A stretch of DNA of 45,137 nucleotides from a gamma proteobacterium endosymbiont of Lamellibrachia anaximandri (GTDB lineage Bacteria; Pseudomonadota; Gammaproteobacteria; Chromatiales; Chromatiaceae): the NCBI GenBank assembly GCA_016756835.1, contig JAESPE010000016.1, positions 1 through 45,137 of the forward strand. Direction: 5' to 3'. Under the pieces are notes generated by a model. That model saw only the letters and a list, made by a program, of their open reading frames with translations, made no database searches and was not told the origin of the DNA. Of the stretch, positions 16,259 through 25,475 are shown piece after piece. The first letter of the stretch is position 1. Each line of letters opens with the position of its first letter. Both the position numbers and the translations under genes were made by a program.

Positions 16259-17134
16259 TCATTCTGAGACATTGAGAACCTCTCCACTCTCCTCATCCTG
16301 CCCACGTTCAATAACCAACTCAACACGCCGGTTCTTCGCACGATTTTCCCTGGAATCATTGGGTGCCAGCGGATTGGAATCCGCATGTCCCTCAATCAGC
16401 ACGCGGGCTGGATCCAAGTCTGAATTACTCAACATAGCATGGACCACGGTCACCGCACGCGCCGACGAGAGTTCCCAGTTTGAACGGAAGCGTTGGGTAG
16501 AGATAGGTATGTTGTCAGTATGTCCAGCCACTACGATATTCCCAGGAGTCTCCGCCACGACATCTGTGATTCGTGTGATAACATCAAAAAAGTCGGGATC
16601 CAGGCTTGCTCGACCAGAGGGAAACGAGCCCTTCTCCTGAATACGGATGATGATCTTGGTCTGCTCGGTCTCGACTTCAAGCATGCCCTCCTCAATCTCC
16701 TCCTTCAGCATCTCTGCCAGCTCTTCAGCCTGCTGCTCGACCTCCGCCTCAATCTGCGCCTGCATCGCGGCTTTCATCTCTTCATCCACCTCGATCTCAT
16801 CGGCACTCTGCTTGCCATCATGGAGGTCAAGGTTATCCTTGGTTTCATCCGTCGTCTGCTGCCGGATCTCCTCCATGAGTGTCTCTTCCGGCTTACCGGG
16901 GCTGAACTCCTGCTTGATGACGCTGGTGCCTTTCACGATCTCATTGACGGGAATCTCTTTCTGGACGCCGAAGGCATTCTTCATCGACTCAGCCATCTTT
17001 TTGAAACGGATAGCGTCCATCTCCGCAAAAGAGAGCAGCAGGACAAAGAAGCACATCAACAGGGACATCAGGTCGGCAAAGGTTGCCAGCCAGGCGGGAA
17101 GACCCTCTTCACATTTTGGGCAATCGTCAGCCAT
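16259..17134 (-). CDS. pomB: Flagellar stator protein MotB, sodium (PomB) type
   Basis: The 291-residue protein has one membrane segment after PAWLATFADLMSLLMCFFVL, with the ion-binding aspartate Asp21. A plug/linker region of unusual acidity follows (about 85-155, rich in Glu and Gln), then a C-terminal OmpA-like peptidoglycan-binding domain with GHTDNIPI and NWELSSARA. CPKCEEGLPAW and SFAEMDA near the membrane segment are typical of PomB from Vibrio and relatives, which use sodium. The gene starts 14 bp after motA ends, in one operon. No other flagellar genes are in the window. Confidence 0.92.
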   Translation of the reverse strand: MADDCPKCEEGLPAWLATFADLMSLLMCFFVLLLSFAEMDAIRFKKMAESMKNAFGVQKEIPVNEIVKGTSVIKQEFSPGKPEETLMEEIRQQTTDETKDNLDLHDGKQSADEIEVDEEMKAAMQAQIEAEVEQQAEELAEMLKEEIEEGMLEVETEQTKIIIRIQEKGSFPSGRASLDPDFFDVITRITDVVAETPGNIVVAGHTDNIPISTQRFRSNWELSSARAVTVVHAMLSNSDLDPARVLIEGHADSNPLAPNDSRENRAKNRRVELVIERGQDEESGEVLNVSE

Positions 17135-17148
17135 CTTGATTGACCCCG

Positions 17149-17910
17149 TTAATCGCTATCGCCGGTAGGACGCTTACCTGCAGGCAGGTAGGTACTGAGC
17201 AGTTGCTCCAACACCCGGGGGTTCATGCCCTCCTGAATACCGGAAATCGTCTCGATGATCAGGGATTTGTTGGTCTTTTCCATGGAACTGGAGCGAGCCA
17301 GTTTATCGGCCATTGGCTGGGCGAAGGCGTTGGCAATGACTGCGCCATAGAGCGTGGTCAACAGAGCCACTGCCATGGCCGGACCGATGCTTGCCGGGTC
17401 AGACATATTCGCCAACATCTGCACCAGACCGATAAGCGTACCAATCATGCCCATCGCCGGGGCCATGATCGCCATATTTTTAAACATGGTCTGTCCAACT
17501 TCGTGACGTTCGATGGTCAGGTTGATATCTTTGGAGAGCAGCTTATTGACCAGCACGGGATCGTGGCCATCGACGCATAACCCAACACCCCGCTTTAAAA
17601 AATCGTTGCTGATCTCCTGACCCTCCAGTGCCAACAAGCCATTTTTACGTGCGATATCAGCCAGTTCCACTGCCTCTTCGATCAGTTTTTTGGGATCATC
17701 TGTTTTGTAGAAAAAGGCCTTCATGCCAATTCCGAAAGAGCCCAGAAAATCACCCAGAGAGACCTGCATCAACGTCACCATGAAGGTGCCACCCACAACG
17801 ATAAGGATTGATGGGACGTTGACAAACAGCATCACATCACCGCCCGTAGCGATTGCCGCGATGATTATGCCGAGTCCCCCAAGTAGACCTACCAGCGTTG
17901 CAATATCCAC
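17149..17910 (-). CDS. pomA: Flagellar stator protein MotA, sodium (PomA) type
   Basis: The 253-residue inner-membrane protein has four membrane segments (about 3-22, 30-50, 148-170, 182-205). The conserved APAMGMIGTLIGLVQML segment carries the proline and threonines lining the ion path. The cytoplasmic loop (about 60-145) is charged and interacts with the rotor. MDIATLVGLLGG and the ending EGMNPRVLEQLLSTYLP match PomA. It heads the operon motA-motB, with the PilZ gene behind. The gap to the divergent dehydrogenase is 232 bp and holds a dyad at 18054. Confidence 0.94.
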   Translation of the reverse strand: MDIATLVGLLGGLGIIIAAIATGGDVMLFVNVPSILIVVGGTFMVTLMQVSLGDFLGSFGIGMKAFFYKTDDPKKLIEEAVELADIARKNGLLALEGQEISNDFLKRGVGLCVDGHDPVLVNKLLSKDINLTIERHEVGQTMFKNMAIMAPAMGMIGTLIGLVQMLANMSDPASIGPAMAVALLTTLYGAVIANAFAQPMADKLARSSSMEKTNKSLIIETISGIQEGMNPRVLEQLLSTYLPAGKRPTGDSD

Positions 17911-18053
17911 CTAATTTACTCTCCACGTTCCAACACTGCGCCAGTGCATTGGTATTTGTATGATTGTGTTTGGCCTGATTGTCATCATTTTTGATTGTTC
18001 AGGCGCATATTCCATGATCAAATTCCGACTCGTTAAAGGTAGCGGTCAATGCC

Positions 18054-18073
18054 TGGGAAACTTTAATTTCCCA
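18054..18073. promoter_or_regulatory. Dyad symmetry in the motA/dehydrogenase intergenic region
   Basis: TGGGAAA and TTTCCCA form 7-bp perfect arms separated by CTTTAA. The position, between two divergent starts (17910 and 18143), suits an operator. A terminator is unlikely, as it would face away from both genes. No regulator is recognised. Confidence 0.4.
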
Positions 18074-18142
18074 AAGAAAAATATTCCGCCCGCATTTTTG
18101 CTCCATTTTGCGCAAATCCACCTCAGGGCTTAGGTTAAAAAG

Positions 18143-18991
18143 ATGTCTGAAAAGAAAAACATACTGATTACCGGCTGTTCCAGTGGTATCGGACACTGCG
18201 TGGCCCTCGGCCTGAAGTCACGGGGATATCGTGTAATCGCCACCGCCCGAAAAGAGGAGGATGTGGAACAATTGAGGGAACATGGACTGGAGACGCTACA
18301 ACTGGACCTGGACGACTCTGAGAGCATTGCGCAGGCGGTTGAGCAATCACTGGAACTCTGTGACGGTAGACTCTACGCCCTGTTCAATAATGGCGCCTAT
18401 GGACAGCCGGGCGCGGTGGAAGACCTGACCCGGGATGTTCTGCGCGCCCAATTTGAAACCAACCTTTTCGGCTGGCATGAACTGACTTGCCGACTGTTGC
18501 CGGTCATGCGCCGCTGGAAAGAGGGAAGGATCATCCAGAACAGCTCGGTACTGGGGCTGGTCGCATTGCCCTATCGGGGTGCCTACAATGCCAGCAAATA
18601 CGCCCTCGAGGGACTCACCGATACCCTGCGCATGGAACTGCAAGGCAGCGGCATTCACGTCTCCCTGATCGAACCAGGCCCAGTGGAGAGCCACTTCCGG
18701 GCGAATGCCCACAGGATGTGGAAGAGGAATATCGACAGCGAGCATTCAGTCCACAAGGCGAATTACCTCGCCATGGCAGCAAGGCTGGAGAAAGAAGGCC
18801 CTGTCGTGCCGTTTACCCTGCCGCCGGAGGCCGTATTGAAAAAGGTGATCCATGCGCTCGAATCCCCCAGACCCAGAGCCCGTTACTATGTCACCTTCCC
18901 CACTTACCTTTTTGGCACACTCAAACGGCTGTTAAGCACACGCGGGCTGGATTGGGTGTTGGGAAAGGTATCCGGCGGGGGTGACAGGTGA
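18143..18991 (+). CDS. Short-chain dehydrogenase/reductase (YbbO-like)
   Basis: The 282-residue protein is a classical SDR oxidoreductase. The nucleotide-binding TGCSSGIG is at about 10-17, NNGAYGQ takes the place of NNAG, and the catalytic Ser and YNASK lie in NSSVLGL...YNASKYALEG. LIEPGPVESHFRAN follows as in the YbbO branch. ATARK after the second strand suggests NADP(H). The substrate is unknown; relatives reduce aldehydes or ketones. It stands alone, transcribed away from the stator operon, and is followed by a REP pair. Confidence 0.9.
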   Translation: MSEKKNILITGCSSGIGHCVALGLKSRGYRVIATARKEEDVEQLREHGLETLQLDLDDSESIAQAVEQSLELCDGRLYALFNNGAYGQPGAVEDLTRDVLRAQFETNLFGWHELTCRLLPVMRRWKEGRIIQNSSVLGLVALPYRGAYNASKYALEGLTDTLRMELQGSGIHVSLIEPGPVESHFRANAHRMWKRNIDSEHSVHKANYLAMAARLEKEGPVVPFTLPPEAVLKKVIHALESPRPRARYYVTFPTYLFGTLKRLLSTRGLDWVLGKVSGGGDR

Positions 18992-19054
18992 AAGACGAAG
19001 CAGCATGTGCCAGGACCTACCAAATGCAAGTACTTTATTCCGGCTCCTGCAGTA

Positions 19055-19084
19055 GTAGGCCCGATCAAGCGCAGCGGATCGGGC
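19055..19084 (+). repeat. REP-type palindrome, copy 3
   Basis: 30 nt: GTAG, GCCCGATC, loop AAGCGCAGCG, GATCGGGC. It is followed 28 bp later by an oppositely oriented copy, the arrangement known as a BIME in other bacteria. It lies between two convergent genes. Confidence 0.85.
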
Positions 19085-19112
19085 GCTCAGGACTTAGCAG
19101 AGCTTTGAAGTT

Positions 19113-19142
19113 GCCGGTTCCGCTACGCTTGAACCGGCCTAC
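19113..19142 (-). repeat. REP-type palindrome, copy 4
   Basis: Read on the minus strand: GTAG, GCCGGTTC, loop AAGCGTAGCG, GAACCGGC. The loop is identical to that of the copy at 11953, but the stem has changed on both sides (CGATC/GATCG to GGTTC/GAACC), so pairing is kept. Confidence 0.85.
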
Positions 19143-19240
19143 ATGCTTCCAACGATGGTAACGACAACGTTCGGCCTTTCCTGTGGCACTGTTTCCTTTT
19201 TCCTTTAACCTTTCGCCTTTAACCTGTATTACCTTGCCGG

Positions 19241-20755
19241 TCACGCATTATTATGCAGATCAAGTATGGAGCGGCCCGCCGCATCCTCTTCACTTTTGGC
19301 ACTGTCATTGCGCAGCAGTTCCAACTGCTCCAGATAACGCTCGCTGACATCTCCAGTGACGTAGTCGCCGTTGAAAACCGAGGTATCAAAGCGTGCAATA
19401 TCGGTCTTGTCCTTCTTCTGCACGGCATCGATGAGATCGTCTAGATCCTGATAGATCAGTCTATCAGCACCAATATATTCACGCACCTCCTCTTCTGTCC
19501 TGCCGTGAGCCACCAGCTCAGTGGCTGAAGGCATGTCGATACCGTAAACATTAGGGAAACGTATGGCCGGTGCGGCGGAGGCAAAATAGACCTTGTTGGC
19601 ACCAGCCTCCCTTGCCATCAGCACGATCTGCTGCGAAGTCGTTCCGCGAACGATGGAGTCGTCCACCAGCAGAACATTTTTGCCCTTGAACTCCAGGTCG
19701 ATGGCGTTGAGTTTCTGCCGCACCGATTTTTTGCGTACGGTCTGTCCCGGCATGATGAAGGTCCGGCCGATATATCGATTCTTGATAAAACCCTCGGTAT
19801 AGCGAACATGGAGCCTTCCCGCCAGGGAGAGTGCCGCAGTACGGCTGGTGTCAGGAATCGGGATCACTACATCGATATCGTGATCGGGCCACTCCCGTTC
19901 GATCTTCTTCGCCAATTTTTGTCCCATCCTTGAACGGGCCTTGTGCACGAAGACATTGTCGATGATCGAGTCAGGCCGGGCGAAATAGACAAACTCGAAG
20001 ATACAGGGTGACCGCATGGGATTTCCAGCACACTGCTGTGAGTAGAGCTGACCGTCATGACTGATAAAGATCGCCTCGCCTGGATCCAGATCCCGCACCC
20101 TTTCAAAACCCAGTGAATCCAGTGCGACACTCTCAGAGGCAACCATATATTCCGTTCCCCGGTCGGACTCGCGGCGTCCATAGACCACCGGACGGATACC
20201 ATAAGGGTCACGGAAAGCGATGATGCCGAATCCAGGTATCATCGCGACACCGGCATACCCGCCACGACAGCGACGATGCACACCGGCTACCGCACGGAAA
20301 ACATCTTCCGGAGCGATGCGCAGTTTGTTCTGCGCCTGTAACTCGTGGGCAAAGATGTTGAGTAAAATCTCCGAATCGGAGGAGGTATTAATGTGGCGCA
20401 GATCCTCACGAAACAGGTCTTGCTTCAACTCTTCCGCATTGGTCAGGTTGCCGTTATGGGCCAGAGTGATGCCGTAGGGAGAGTTGACATAAAAAGGCTG
20501 CGCTTCCGCAGATGATGAACATCCAGCGGTAGGATAGCGCACATGGCCCAAACCCATATTGCCCCGCAGTTTGATCATGTGGCTTGTGCGAAAGACATCG
20601 CTCGCCAGGCCATTGCCCTTGCGCAGGTGCAGTTTGCCACCCTCGCAGGTCACTATACCTGCAGCATCCTGACCTCGATGCTGCAGCACCATCAAAGCAT
20701 CGTAGAGTGACTGGTTAACCGCCGTTTTGCAGACAAGTCCAACTATGCCGCACAT
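19241..20755 (-). CDS. purF: Amidophosphoribosyltransferase
   Basis: PurF makes phosphoribosylamine from PRPP and glutamine, the first committed step of purine synthesis. The 504-residue product begins MCGIVGLV; the methionine is removed so that Cys2 acts as the glutaminase nucleophile. [15 protein letters not shown] is the Ntn-hydrolase start. The PRPP-binding loop is in [17 protein letters not shown] near the C-terminal third. Length fits the enterobacterial type without a propeptide or an iron-sulfur cluster. It lies 84 bp after cvpA on the same strand, the standard operon. Downstream come only REP repeats. Confidence 0.97.
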   Translation of the reverse strand: MCGIVGLVCKTAVNQSLYDALMVLQHRGQDAAGIVTCEGGKLHLRKGNGLASDVFRTSHMIKLRGNMGLGHVRYPTAGCSSSAEAQPFYVNSPYGITLAHNGNLTNAEELKQDLFREDLRHINTSSDSEILLNIFAHELQAQNKLRIAPEDVFRAVAGVHRRCRGGYAGVAMIPGFGIIAFRDPYGIRPVVYGRRESDRGTEYMVASESVALDSLGFERVRDLDPGEAIFISHDGQLYSQQCAGNPMRSPCIFEFVYFARPDSIIDNVFVHKARSRMGQKLAKKIEREWPDHDIDVVIPIPDTSRTAALSLAGRLHVRYTEGFIKNRYIGRTFIMPGQTVRKKSVRQKLNAIDLEFKGKNVLLVDDSIVRGTTSQQIVLMAREAGANKVYFASAAPAIRFPNVYGIDMPSATELVAHGRTEEEVREYIGADRLIYQDLDDLIDAVQKKDKTDIARFDTSVFNGDYVTGDVSERYLEQLELLRNDSAKSEEDAAGRSILDLHNNA

Positions 20756-20839
20756 TTCCGGGTCTCCAAAGGCTTGATCTGCTCGAACAGGTGAGGAGAA
20801 AAGTGTATCGATACGCCGTTATTCATGCGGGACACACCG

Positions 20840-21328
20840 TCAATAGCGAAAATTACTTGCGATGTCGCTGGGCAGAAACTCTCTCAACCAGAGCGCAATC
20901 TCTTGGAAATAGGGGATCAGCTGTGATTCACGCCACCAGGGGTCACCCGGCATAGGTGTCAATCCGGCAAGCAGCACCAATATGGCTACAACAACAACAC
21001 CCCTTGCCGCACCGAAAAAGACGCCGATCAAACGATCTGTGCCGGTTAGCCCGGTACTATCGACCAACAGACCCATAAAACGGTTGACCAGACCACCGAC
21101 TATCAGGGTGGCCAACAACAGCAAACCGTAAGAGACACCCAGGCGTATCGAGGGGAGATCTATCCAGGGCACTAAATACTCGGCAACCGGCCGAAAAAAG
21201 AACCAAGCCACCCAGAATCCTGCCACCCAGGTCACAAGAGAGAGCGCCTCGCTTATAAAACCACGCACCAAACTGATGATGGACGAGAGGAGTATGATTC
21301 CGATGATGAGGATATCGATCCAGGACAT
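20840..21328 (-). CDS. cvpA: CvpA family membrane protein
   Basis: The 162-residue protein has four membrane segments (about 5-25, 28-48, 65-88, 100-122). It begins SWIDILIIGIILLSSIISLVRG, as CvpA does, with the conserved RGFISEALSL. CvpA is linked to colicin V production, bile tolerance and envelope homeostasis, but its activity is unknown. ATG 21328 fits the family; TTG 21334 is the only upstream alternative. Position before purF is as in E. coli. Confidence 0.92.
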   Translation of the reverse strand: MSWIDILIIGIILLSSIISLVRGFISEALSLVTWVAGFWVAWFFFRPVAEYLVPWIDLPSIRLGVSYGLLLLATLIVGGLVNRFMGLLVDSTGLTGTDRLIGVFFGAARGVVVVAILVLLAGLTPMPGDPWWRESQLIPYFQEIALWLREFLPSDIASNFRY

Positions 21329-21454
21329 AGGCAAGAAAGAGTCAGAGGCGCCGGAAATTCATCGAATTTTACAACAAGCATGGGACAGTTGCGAATTATT
21401 CAAAAGCCCACGATAAAGTGGCCGCCTCTCACAAAATCGTCACTTGCCGGAACG

Positions 21455-21487
21455 AAAAAACCCTGCTGCAATAATGCAGCAGGGTTT
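21455..21487 (-). terminator. Rho-independent terminator of tRNA-Ala
   Basis: A perfect 13-bp stem AAACCCTGCTGCA / TGCAGCAGGGTTT with a 4-nt loop is followed on the minus strand by a run of six T residues including the stem end. It ends 4 bp past the tRNA 3' end. Confidence 0.92.
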
Positions 21488-21491
21488 GATC

Positions 21492-21567
21492 TGGTGGAGC
21501 CAGGCGGGATCGAACCGCCGACCTCAACACTGCCAGTGTTGCGCTCTCCCAGCTGAGCTATGGCCCC
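21492..21567 (-). tRNA. tRNA-Ala (GGC)
   Basis: 76 nt with encoded CCA. The acceptor stem is GGGGCCA with TGGCTCC. The D-arm is AGCTCAGCTGGGAGAGC, the anticodon loop CTGGCAG gives GGC, which reads GCC and GCU alanine codons, and the T-arm has GGTTCGATCC. A promoter and a terminator are both visible, so it is a single-gene unit. Confidence 0.97.
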
Positions 21568-21579
21568 GAAGAGAGGCGC

Positions 21580-21608
21580 ATGTTAGGACAAGCATTAAGG
21601 TTTGTCCA
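21580..21608 (-). promoter_or_regulatory. Sigma-70 promoter of tRNA-Ala
   Basis: On the minus strand TGGACA, a 17-nt spacer and TAACAT end 12 nt before the tRNA start, followed by a GC-rich discriminator (GCGCC). The spacer plus box edges contain a dyad GGACAA/TTGTCC. Confidence 0.7.
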
Positions 21609-21704
21609 CCGGTTTTTATTCCGATCTGCTATTTCAAGTCACCCACCGAATCGATGACCGAAGGAGATCGAGAACGCTCTAACTTTATTGCGATCGGAAA
21701 AGTT

Positions 21705-21824
21705 TTACTGCAGATACATCACCCACAATAAAGTGGCCGCACTCACGGCCGCCATTACCACCAATGCGACTGTGATACAGGATGTACAAACGTTACCAAA
21801 TAACTGCAAGCTTTTTTCACTCAT
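21705..21824 (-). CDS. Small membrane protein, 39 residues
   Basis: The frame from ATG 21824 encodes MSEKSLQLFGNV, then CTSC, one strongly hydrophobic segment (about 16-35, VALVVMAAVSAATLLWVMY) and LQ. GGAGG lies 6 nt upstream of the ATG, a strong ribosome site, which is why I call it real despite its size. The CTSC pair just before the membrane segment could bind a metal or form a disulfide. It stands alone between tRNA-Ala and glnS. No family is recognised. Confidence 0.55.
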   Translation of the reverse strand: MSEKSLQLFGNVCTSCITVALVVMAAVSAATLLWVMYLQ

Positions 21825-22131
21825 AACTATCCTCCAGAAATCCTTGCGCAGACAGCAGTACAGATCTCCCGCTGCTGCAAAAATCAGCATTCAAAACCAA
21901 GGAGCTGTTTGCAGTCAGGCTGCAAAAGATGTAGTTACTGCTCCCACTTGCATAGAGTAAATAGCAGAATCGCATAATGGTTACAAGGATAAAGACACAG
22001 GTATCTCTTTTTTGTGTTTCTTTTTATCTGACAATTACTTAGAGGCATTAGGGAAACCACTTAGAACCCATCTGGAAACACCTCTGTTTGACACAAATAC
22101 CGTAGAGGCGCAAAGATTGCCGGGATGAAGA
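21825..22131. other. Gene-free stretch between the small protein gene and glnS
   Basis: No credible frame was seen. It must hold the small gene's promoter and the glnS 3' end signals. One stem-loop, TTTGCAG/CTGCAAA with a 5-nt loop, lies at 21908-21926. It has no T-run on either strand, so it is not a clear terminator. Confidence 0.5.
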
Positions 22132-23877
22132 CTAAAGTATCTTGTCTTCATAGGACTTCCCTGCTTTTGCCTGCTGTTCAATCTTCGCCCAGGAATCGCG
22201 GAGGGTAACGGTCCGATTGAACACCGGCTTGTCAACTGTTGAGTCTCCGTTATCCATACAGAAGTAACCTTCGCGCTCAAACTGAAAGCGCTCTCCAGGC
22301 TTGGCTTCTCCCAGGAGCGGCTCAAGATAGCAGTCGGTCAGGGTCCGCAAGGAGTCGGGATTGAGATTATCGGTGAATGAGCCGCCCTCCTCCACTGAAT
22401 CAGGATTGGGCTTGGAAAAAAGTCTGTCGTAGAGACGCACCTCGCCCTTGACACCCAGAGTTGCGGATACCCAGTGGACCACGCCCCGGACCTTGCGTCC
22501 CTCCGGATTCTTACCAAGCGTCTCCGGGTCGTAGCTGCAACGTAACTCGACGATGTCGCCCTGATTGTTCTTGATCACCTCTTCGCATTTAACGACATAG
22601 GCGTTACGCAGCCGCACCTCGCCGCCAGTCACCAGGCGCTTGTACTTCTTGTTGGCAGACTCGCGAAAATCCGCCTGGTCTATGTATACCTCGCGGGTGA
22701 AATGGATGGTGCGGGTTCCCTTACTCTCATCCTTGGGGTGGTTGGCCGCCTGCAACGCCTCCTCTTCTCCTTCGGGAAAGTTCTCGATCACCATCTTCAG
22801 AGGATGCATCACCGCCATGCGACGCGGAGCATTTTTGTCCAGATCCTCGCGGATACAGTTCTCCAACACCCCCATTTCGACCAGATTGTCTGACTTGGTA
22901 ACACCGATGCGCGCGCAGAAATCCCGAATCGAGGCAGCGGTATATCCCCGCCGCCGCAGCCCGGCAATCGTTGGCATCCGCGGATCGTTCCAGCCCTCCA
23001 CATACCCTTCATCCGCCAGTTGAGTCAGTTTCCGCTTGCTCATCACTGTATATTCCAGGTTGAGCCGTGAGAACTCGATCTGCTGCGGCTGACTGGAGAT
23101 GGTGATATTTTCCAGCACCCAATCGTAGAGTGGGCGGTGATCCTCGAACTCCAGGGTACAGAGTGAATGGGTAATCCCTTCAAGCGCATCGGAGATCGGG
23201 TGGGTAAAATCATACATGGGGTAGAGGCACCAGGCCTCACCGGTCTGGTGGTGTACCACTCCGTGACGAATGCGATAGAGCGTCGGATCGCGCATGTTCA
23301 TATTGGGCGAGGCCATATCGATCTTCGCGCGCAACACCTTCTCGCCGTCGGCGAACTCCCCCGCTTTCATACGCGAGAAGAGATCCAGATTCTCCTCCAC
23401 CGGACGGGCACGATAGGGGCTCTCCTGTCCGGGTTCTTTGAGGGTTCCCCGGTAGGCACGCATCTCATCAGCATCGAGATCACAGACATAGGCTTTGCCC
23501 GCTCTAATCAACTCAACTGCAAAACCGGAGAGCCGATCGAAGTAATCGGAGGCGTAAAAGAGTCGATCCTGCCAGTCGAAACCCAGCCAGCGCACATCTT
23601 CCTGGATGCTCTCCACGAATTCGACATTCTCCTTGTGGGGATTGGTATCGTCAAAACGCAGATTGCACAGGCCGCCAGGATAGTCCTCGGCGATACCGAA
23701 ATTGAGTGCAATCGACTTGGCGTGGCCGATATGCAGATATCCATTGGGCTCCGGTGGAAAGCGGGTATGTACCCTGCCCCCGTTTTTTCCCTGAGTCAGA
23801 TCCTGATCAATAATCTGACGGATGAAATTGGTGGGTGTAGGTGTCTCTGAGCTGCTCATGTTCTCTTTATCCATCAT
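22132..23877 (-). CDS. glnS: Glutaminyl-tRNA synthetase
   Basis: This class I enzyme charges tRNA-Gln. The HIGH-type motif is [14 protein letters not shown], the KMSKS-type motif is TVMSKRKL, and the C-terminal half is the two-barrel anticodon domain. Length, 581 residues, is slightly above the E. coli enzyme. The ATG at 23877 overlaps the gltX stop by four bases (ATGA); MSSSE, six codons on, is an alternative. The two genes form a coupled operon gltX-glnS. Having GlnRS means glutaminyl-tRNA need not be made by the amidotransferase route. Confidence 0.97.
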   Translation of the reverse strand: MMDKENMSSSETPTPTNFIRQIIDQDLTQGKNGGRVHTRFPPEPNGYLHIGHAKSIALNFGIAEDYPGGLCNLRFDDTNPHKENVEFVESIQEDVRWLGFDWQDRLFYASDYFDRLSGFAVELIRAGKAYVCDLDADEMRAYRGTLKEPGQESPYRARPVEENLDLFSRMKAGEFADGEKVLRAKIDMASPNMNMRDPTLYRIRHGVVHHQTGEAWCLYPMYDFTHPISDALEGITHSLCTLEFEDHRPLYDWVLENITISSQPQQIEFSRLNLEYTVMSKRKLTQLADEGYVEGWNDPRMPTIAGLRRRGYTAASIRDFCARIGVTKSDNLVEMGVLENCIREDLDKNAPRRMAVMHPLKMVIENFPEGEEEALQAANHPKDESKGTRTIHFTREVYIDQADFRESANKKYKRLVTGGEVRLRNAYVVKCEEVIKNNQGDIVELRCSYDPETLGKNPEGRKVRGVVHWVSATLGVKGEVRLYDRLFSKPNPDSVEEGGSFTDNLNPDSLRTLTDCYLEPLLGEAKPGERFQFEREGYFCMDNGDSTVDKPVFNRTVTLRDSWAKIEQQAKAGKSYEDKIL

Positions 23878-25283
23878 ACCTGGGCTTCACGCTGCCGAAT
23901 AAACTCCAGCGCCATATCAATGCGCCGCAGGGTCGCGGCTTTGCCAGCCAACTGCAGGGTTACGTCGATCCCCGGCGATGCGGCCCGGCCGACCACCGCA
24001 ACCCTCAGCGGCTGGGCAACCTTACCCATCTTCACGTCAAGGGCATCGGATACCTCTTGCACCTGCTCATGCAGCGCCTCCGGAGTCCAATCCTGCACCC
24101 CCTCCAGTGCTTCACGCATTTTTTCCAATGGTTCCCGGGCAGCGGGCCGCAGGTGCTTTTTTGCGGCCTTCTCATCAAACGATTCAAAGTCCAGATAGCA
24201 GAAGGCGCTGATATCCGCCATCTCCACCAGCGTCTTGGCCCGCTCCTGCTGTGCTTTGGCAACATCGGCCAGATCCGGCCCCTCTGCCGGGTCGATACCC
24301 AGGTTACCCATGTGCGGACTCAGTAGATGGGCGATCCGCTTGGGGTCGTCCACTTTAATATAGTGCTGATTGAGCCAGAGCAGCTTTTCTGTATTAAAGC
24401 TGGAGGCAGCCTTATTGACCTGGTCGATATCAAACAGTTCGATCATTTCATCGATGGAGAATATCTCCTGATCACCGTGGGACCAGCCAAGGCGCACCAG
24501 GTAGTTGAGCAACGCTTCCGGCAGAAAGCCCTCCTTCCGATACTGCATGACACTGACGGCACCGTGGCGCTTGGAAAGCCGGGCACCGTCATCTCCCAAA
24601 ATCATCGGCACATGTCCATATATCGGCGGCTTCTTACCCAGCGCCCGCAGAATATTGATCTGGCGGGGGGTATTATTGAGATGGTCGTCGCCCCGGATGA
24701 CATGGGTTATCTCCATGTCCATGTCGTCCACCACGACTGTAAGATTATAGGTTGGGGATCCGTCGGTGCGGCGGATAATCAGGTCATCCAACTCTTCATT
24801 GTTGAAGGCAACCCGGCCGCGGATCAGGTCGTCTACCACAACAGTACCGCTCTCAGGATTGCGGAAACGAATCACATGGGGCTCATCCGGATCGACATGC
24901 AGACTCTTGCAATGCCCATCGTAACGGGGTTTCTCCTTTCGCTTCATCGCCTGCTCTCTAAGGTCGTCAAGACGCTCACGAGAACAGTTGCAGCGGTAAG
25001 CCAACCCTTTCTCCATCAGCTCCCCTATCACCTCGTTATAACGCTCGAAGCGGTGGGTCTGGTAAAAGGGGCCCTCATCATACTCAAGCCCGAGCCAGGT
25101 CATTCCCTCCAAAATCGCATTCACCGATTCCTCTGTGGAACGCTCCAGATCCGTATCCTCGATGCGCAGCACGAATTGACCTCCGTGCTTGCGGGCATAG
25201 AGCCAGGAGAAAAGGGCGGTACGGGCACCACCGACATGGAGATAGCCGGTGGGGCTGGGGGCGAAACGGGTGCGAACGGTCAT
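23874..25283 (-). CDS. gltX: Glutamyl-tRNA synthetase
   Basis: This class I enzyme charges tRNA-Glu. HIGH-type motif [15 protein letters not shown] is near the start, KMSKS-type motif RLSKRHG is in the middle. Four cysteine/histidine positions of the enterobacterial zinc site are partly seen around YRCNCSRE and GHCKSLH. From ATG 25283 it has 469 residues; the frame extends to 25394 but runs into the tRNA-Val promoter region and has no similarity there. It is divergent from tRNA-Val, 116 bp away. Confidence 0.97.
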   Translation of the reverse strand: MTVRTRFAPSPTGYLHVGGARTALFSWLYARKHGGQFVLRIEDTDLERSTEESVNAILEGMTWLGLEYDEGPFYQTHRFERYNEVIGELMEKGLAYRCNCSRERLDDLREQAMKRKEKPRYDGHCKSLHVDPDEPHVIRFRNPESGTVVVDDLIRGRVAFNNEELDDLIIRRTDGSPTYNLTVVVDDMDMEITHVIRGDDHLNNTPRQINILRALGKKPPIYGHVPMILGDDGARLSKRHGAVSVMQYRKEGFLPEALLNYLVRLGWSHGDQEIFSIDEMIELFDIDQVNKAASSFNTEKLLWLNQHYIKVDDPKRIAHLLSPHMGNLGIDPAEGPDLADVAKAQQERAKTLVEMADISAFCYLDFESFDEKAAKKHLRPAAREPLEKMREALEGVQDWTPEALHEQVQEVSDALDVKMGKVAQPLRVAVVGRAASPGIDVTLQLAGKAATLRRIDMALEFIRQREAQV

Positions 25284-25352
25284 TATTGCTCTGTCTTGGC
25301 TGACGGGAAAAAAGAGAATTCTAACAGACCCGGCGCCAATGGGCAGAGTGGA

Positions 25353-25381
25353 TTGACGGAACAACTTCCGATCTCTAGAAT
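25353..25381 (+). promoter_or_regulatory. Sigma-70 promoter of tRNA-Val
   Basis: TTGACG (25353-25358), a 17-nt spacer and TAGAAT (25376-25381) are followed by a GC-rich discriminator (GGCCGC). The tRNA begins 19 nt after the -10 box. Near-consensus boxes with a GC-rich discriminator are typical of stringently controlled tRNA promoters. Confidence 0.8.
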
Positions 25382-25399
25382 GGCCGCTCCTCACTGAAC

Positions 25400-25475
25400 G
25401 GGCGTATAGCTCAGCTGGGAGAGCGCTGCAGTCACATTGCAGAGGTCACAGGTTCGATCCCTGTTACGCCCACCA
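25400..25475 (+). tRNA. tRNA-Val (CAC)
   Basis: 76 nt with encoded CCA. Acceptor stem GGGCGTA with TACGCCC, D-arm AGCTCAGCTGGGAGAGC, anticodon stem CTGCA/TGCAG with loop GTCACAT giving CAC (codon GUG), T-arm AGGTTCGATCCCT. It marks the left edge of an AT-richer accessory stretch, but no duplicate of its 3' end was seen downstream. Confidence 0.93.

Noticed and set aside
16183-16272. 29-codon frame between motB and the PilZ gene
   Set aside because: No ribosome site and it overlaps the motB end out of frame; too short to support.
21444-21731. 95-codon frame across tRNA-Ala
   Set aside because: It reads through a tRNA and its terminator; the SNRRPQHCQC stretch is the familiar false translation of a tRNA.
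24327-25397. 356-codon plus-strand open frame across gltX
   Set aside because: Antisense shadow of the synthetase and it runs into the tRNA-Val promoter.
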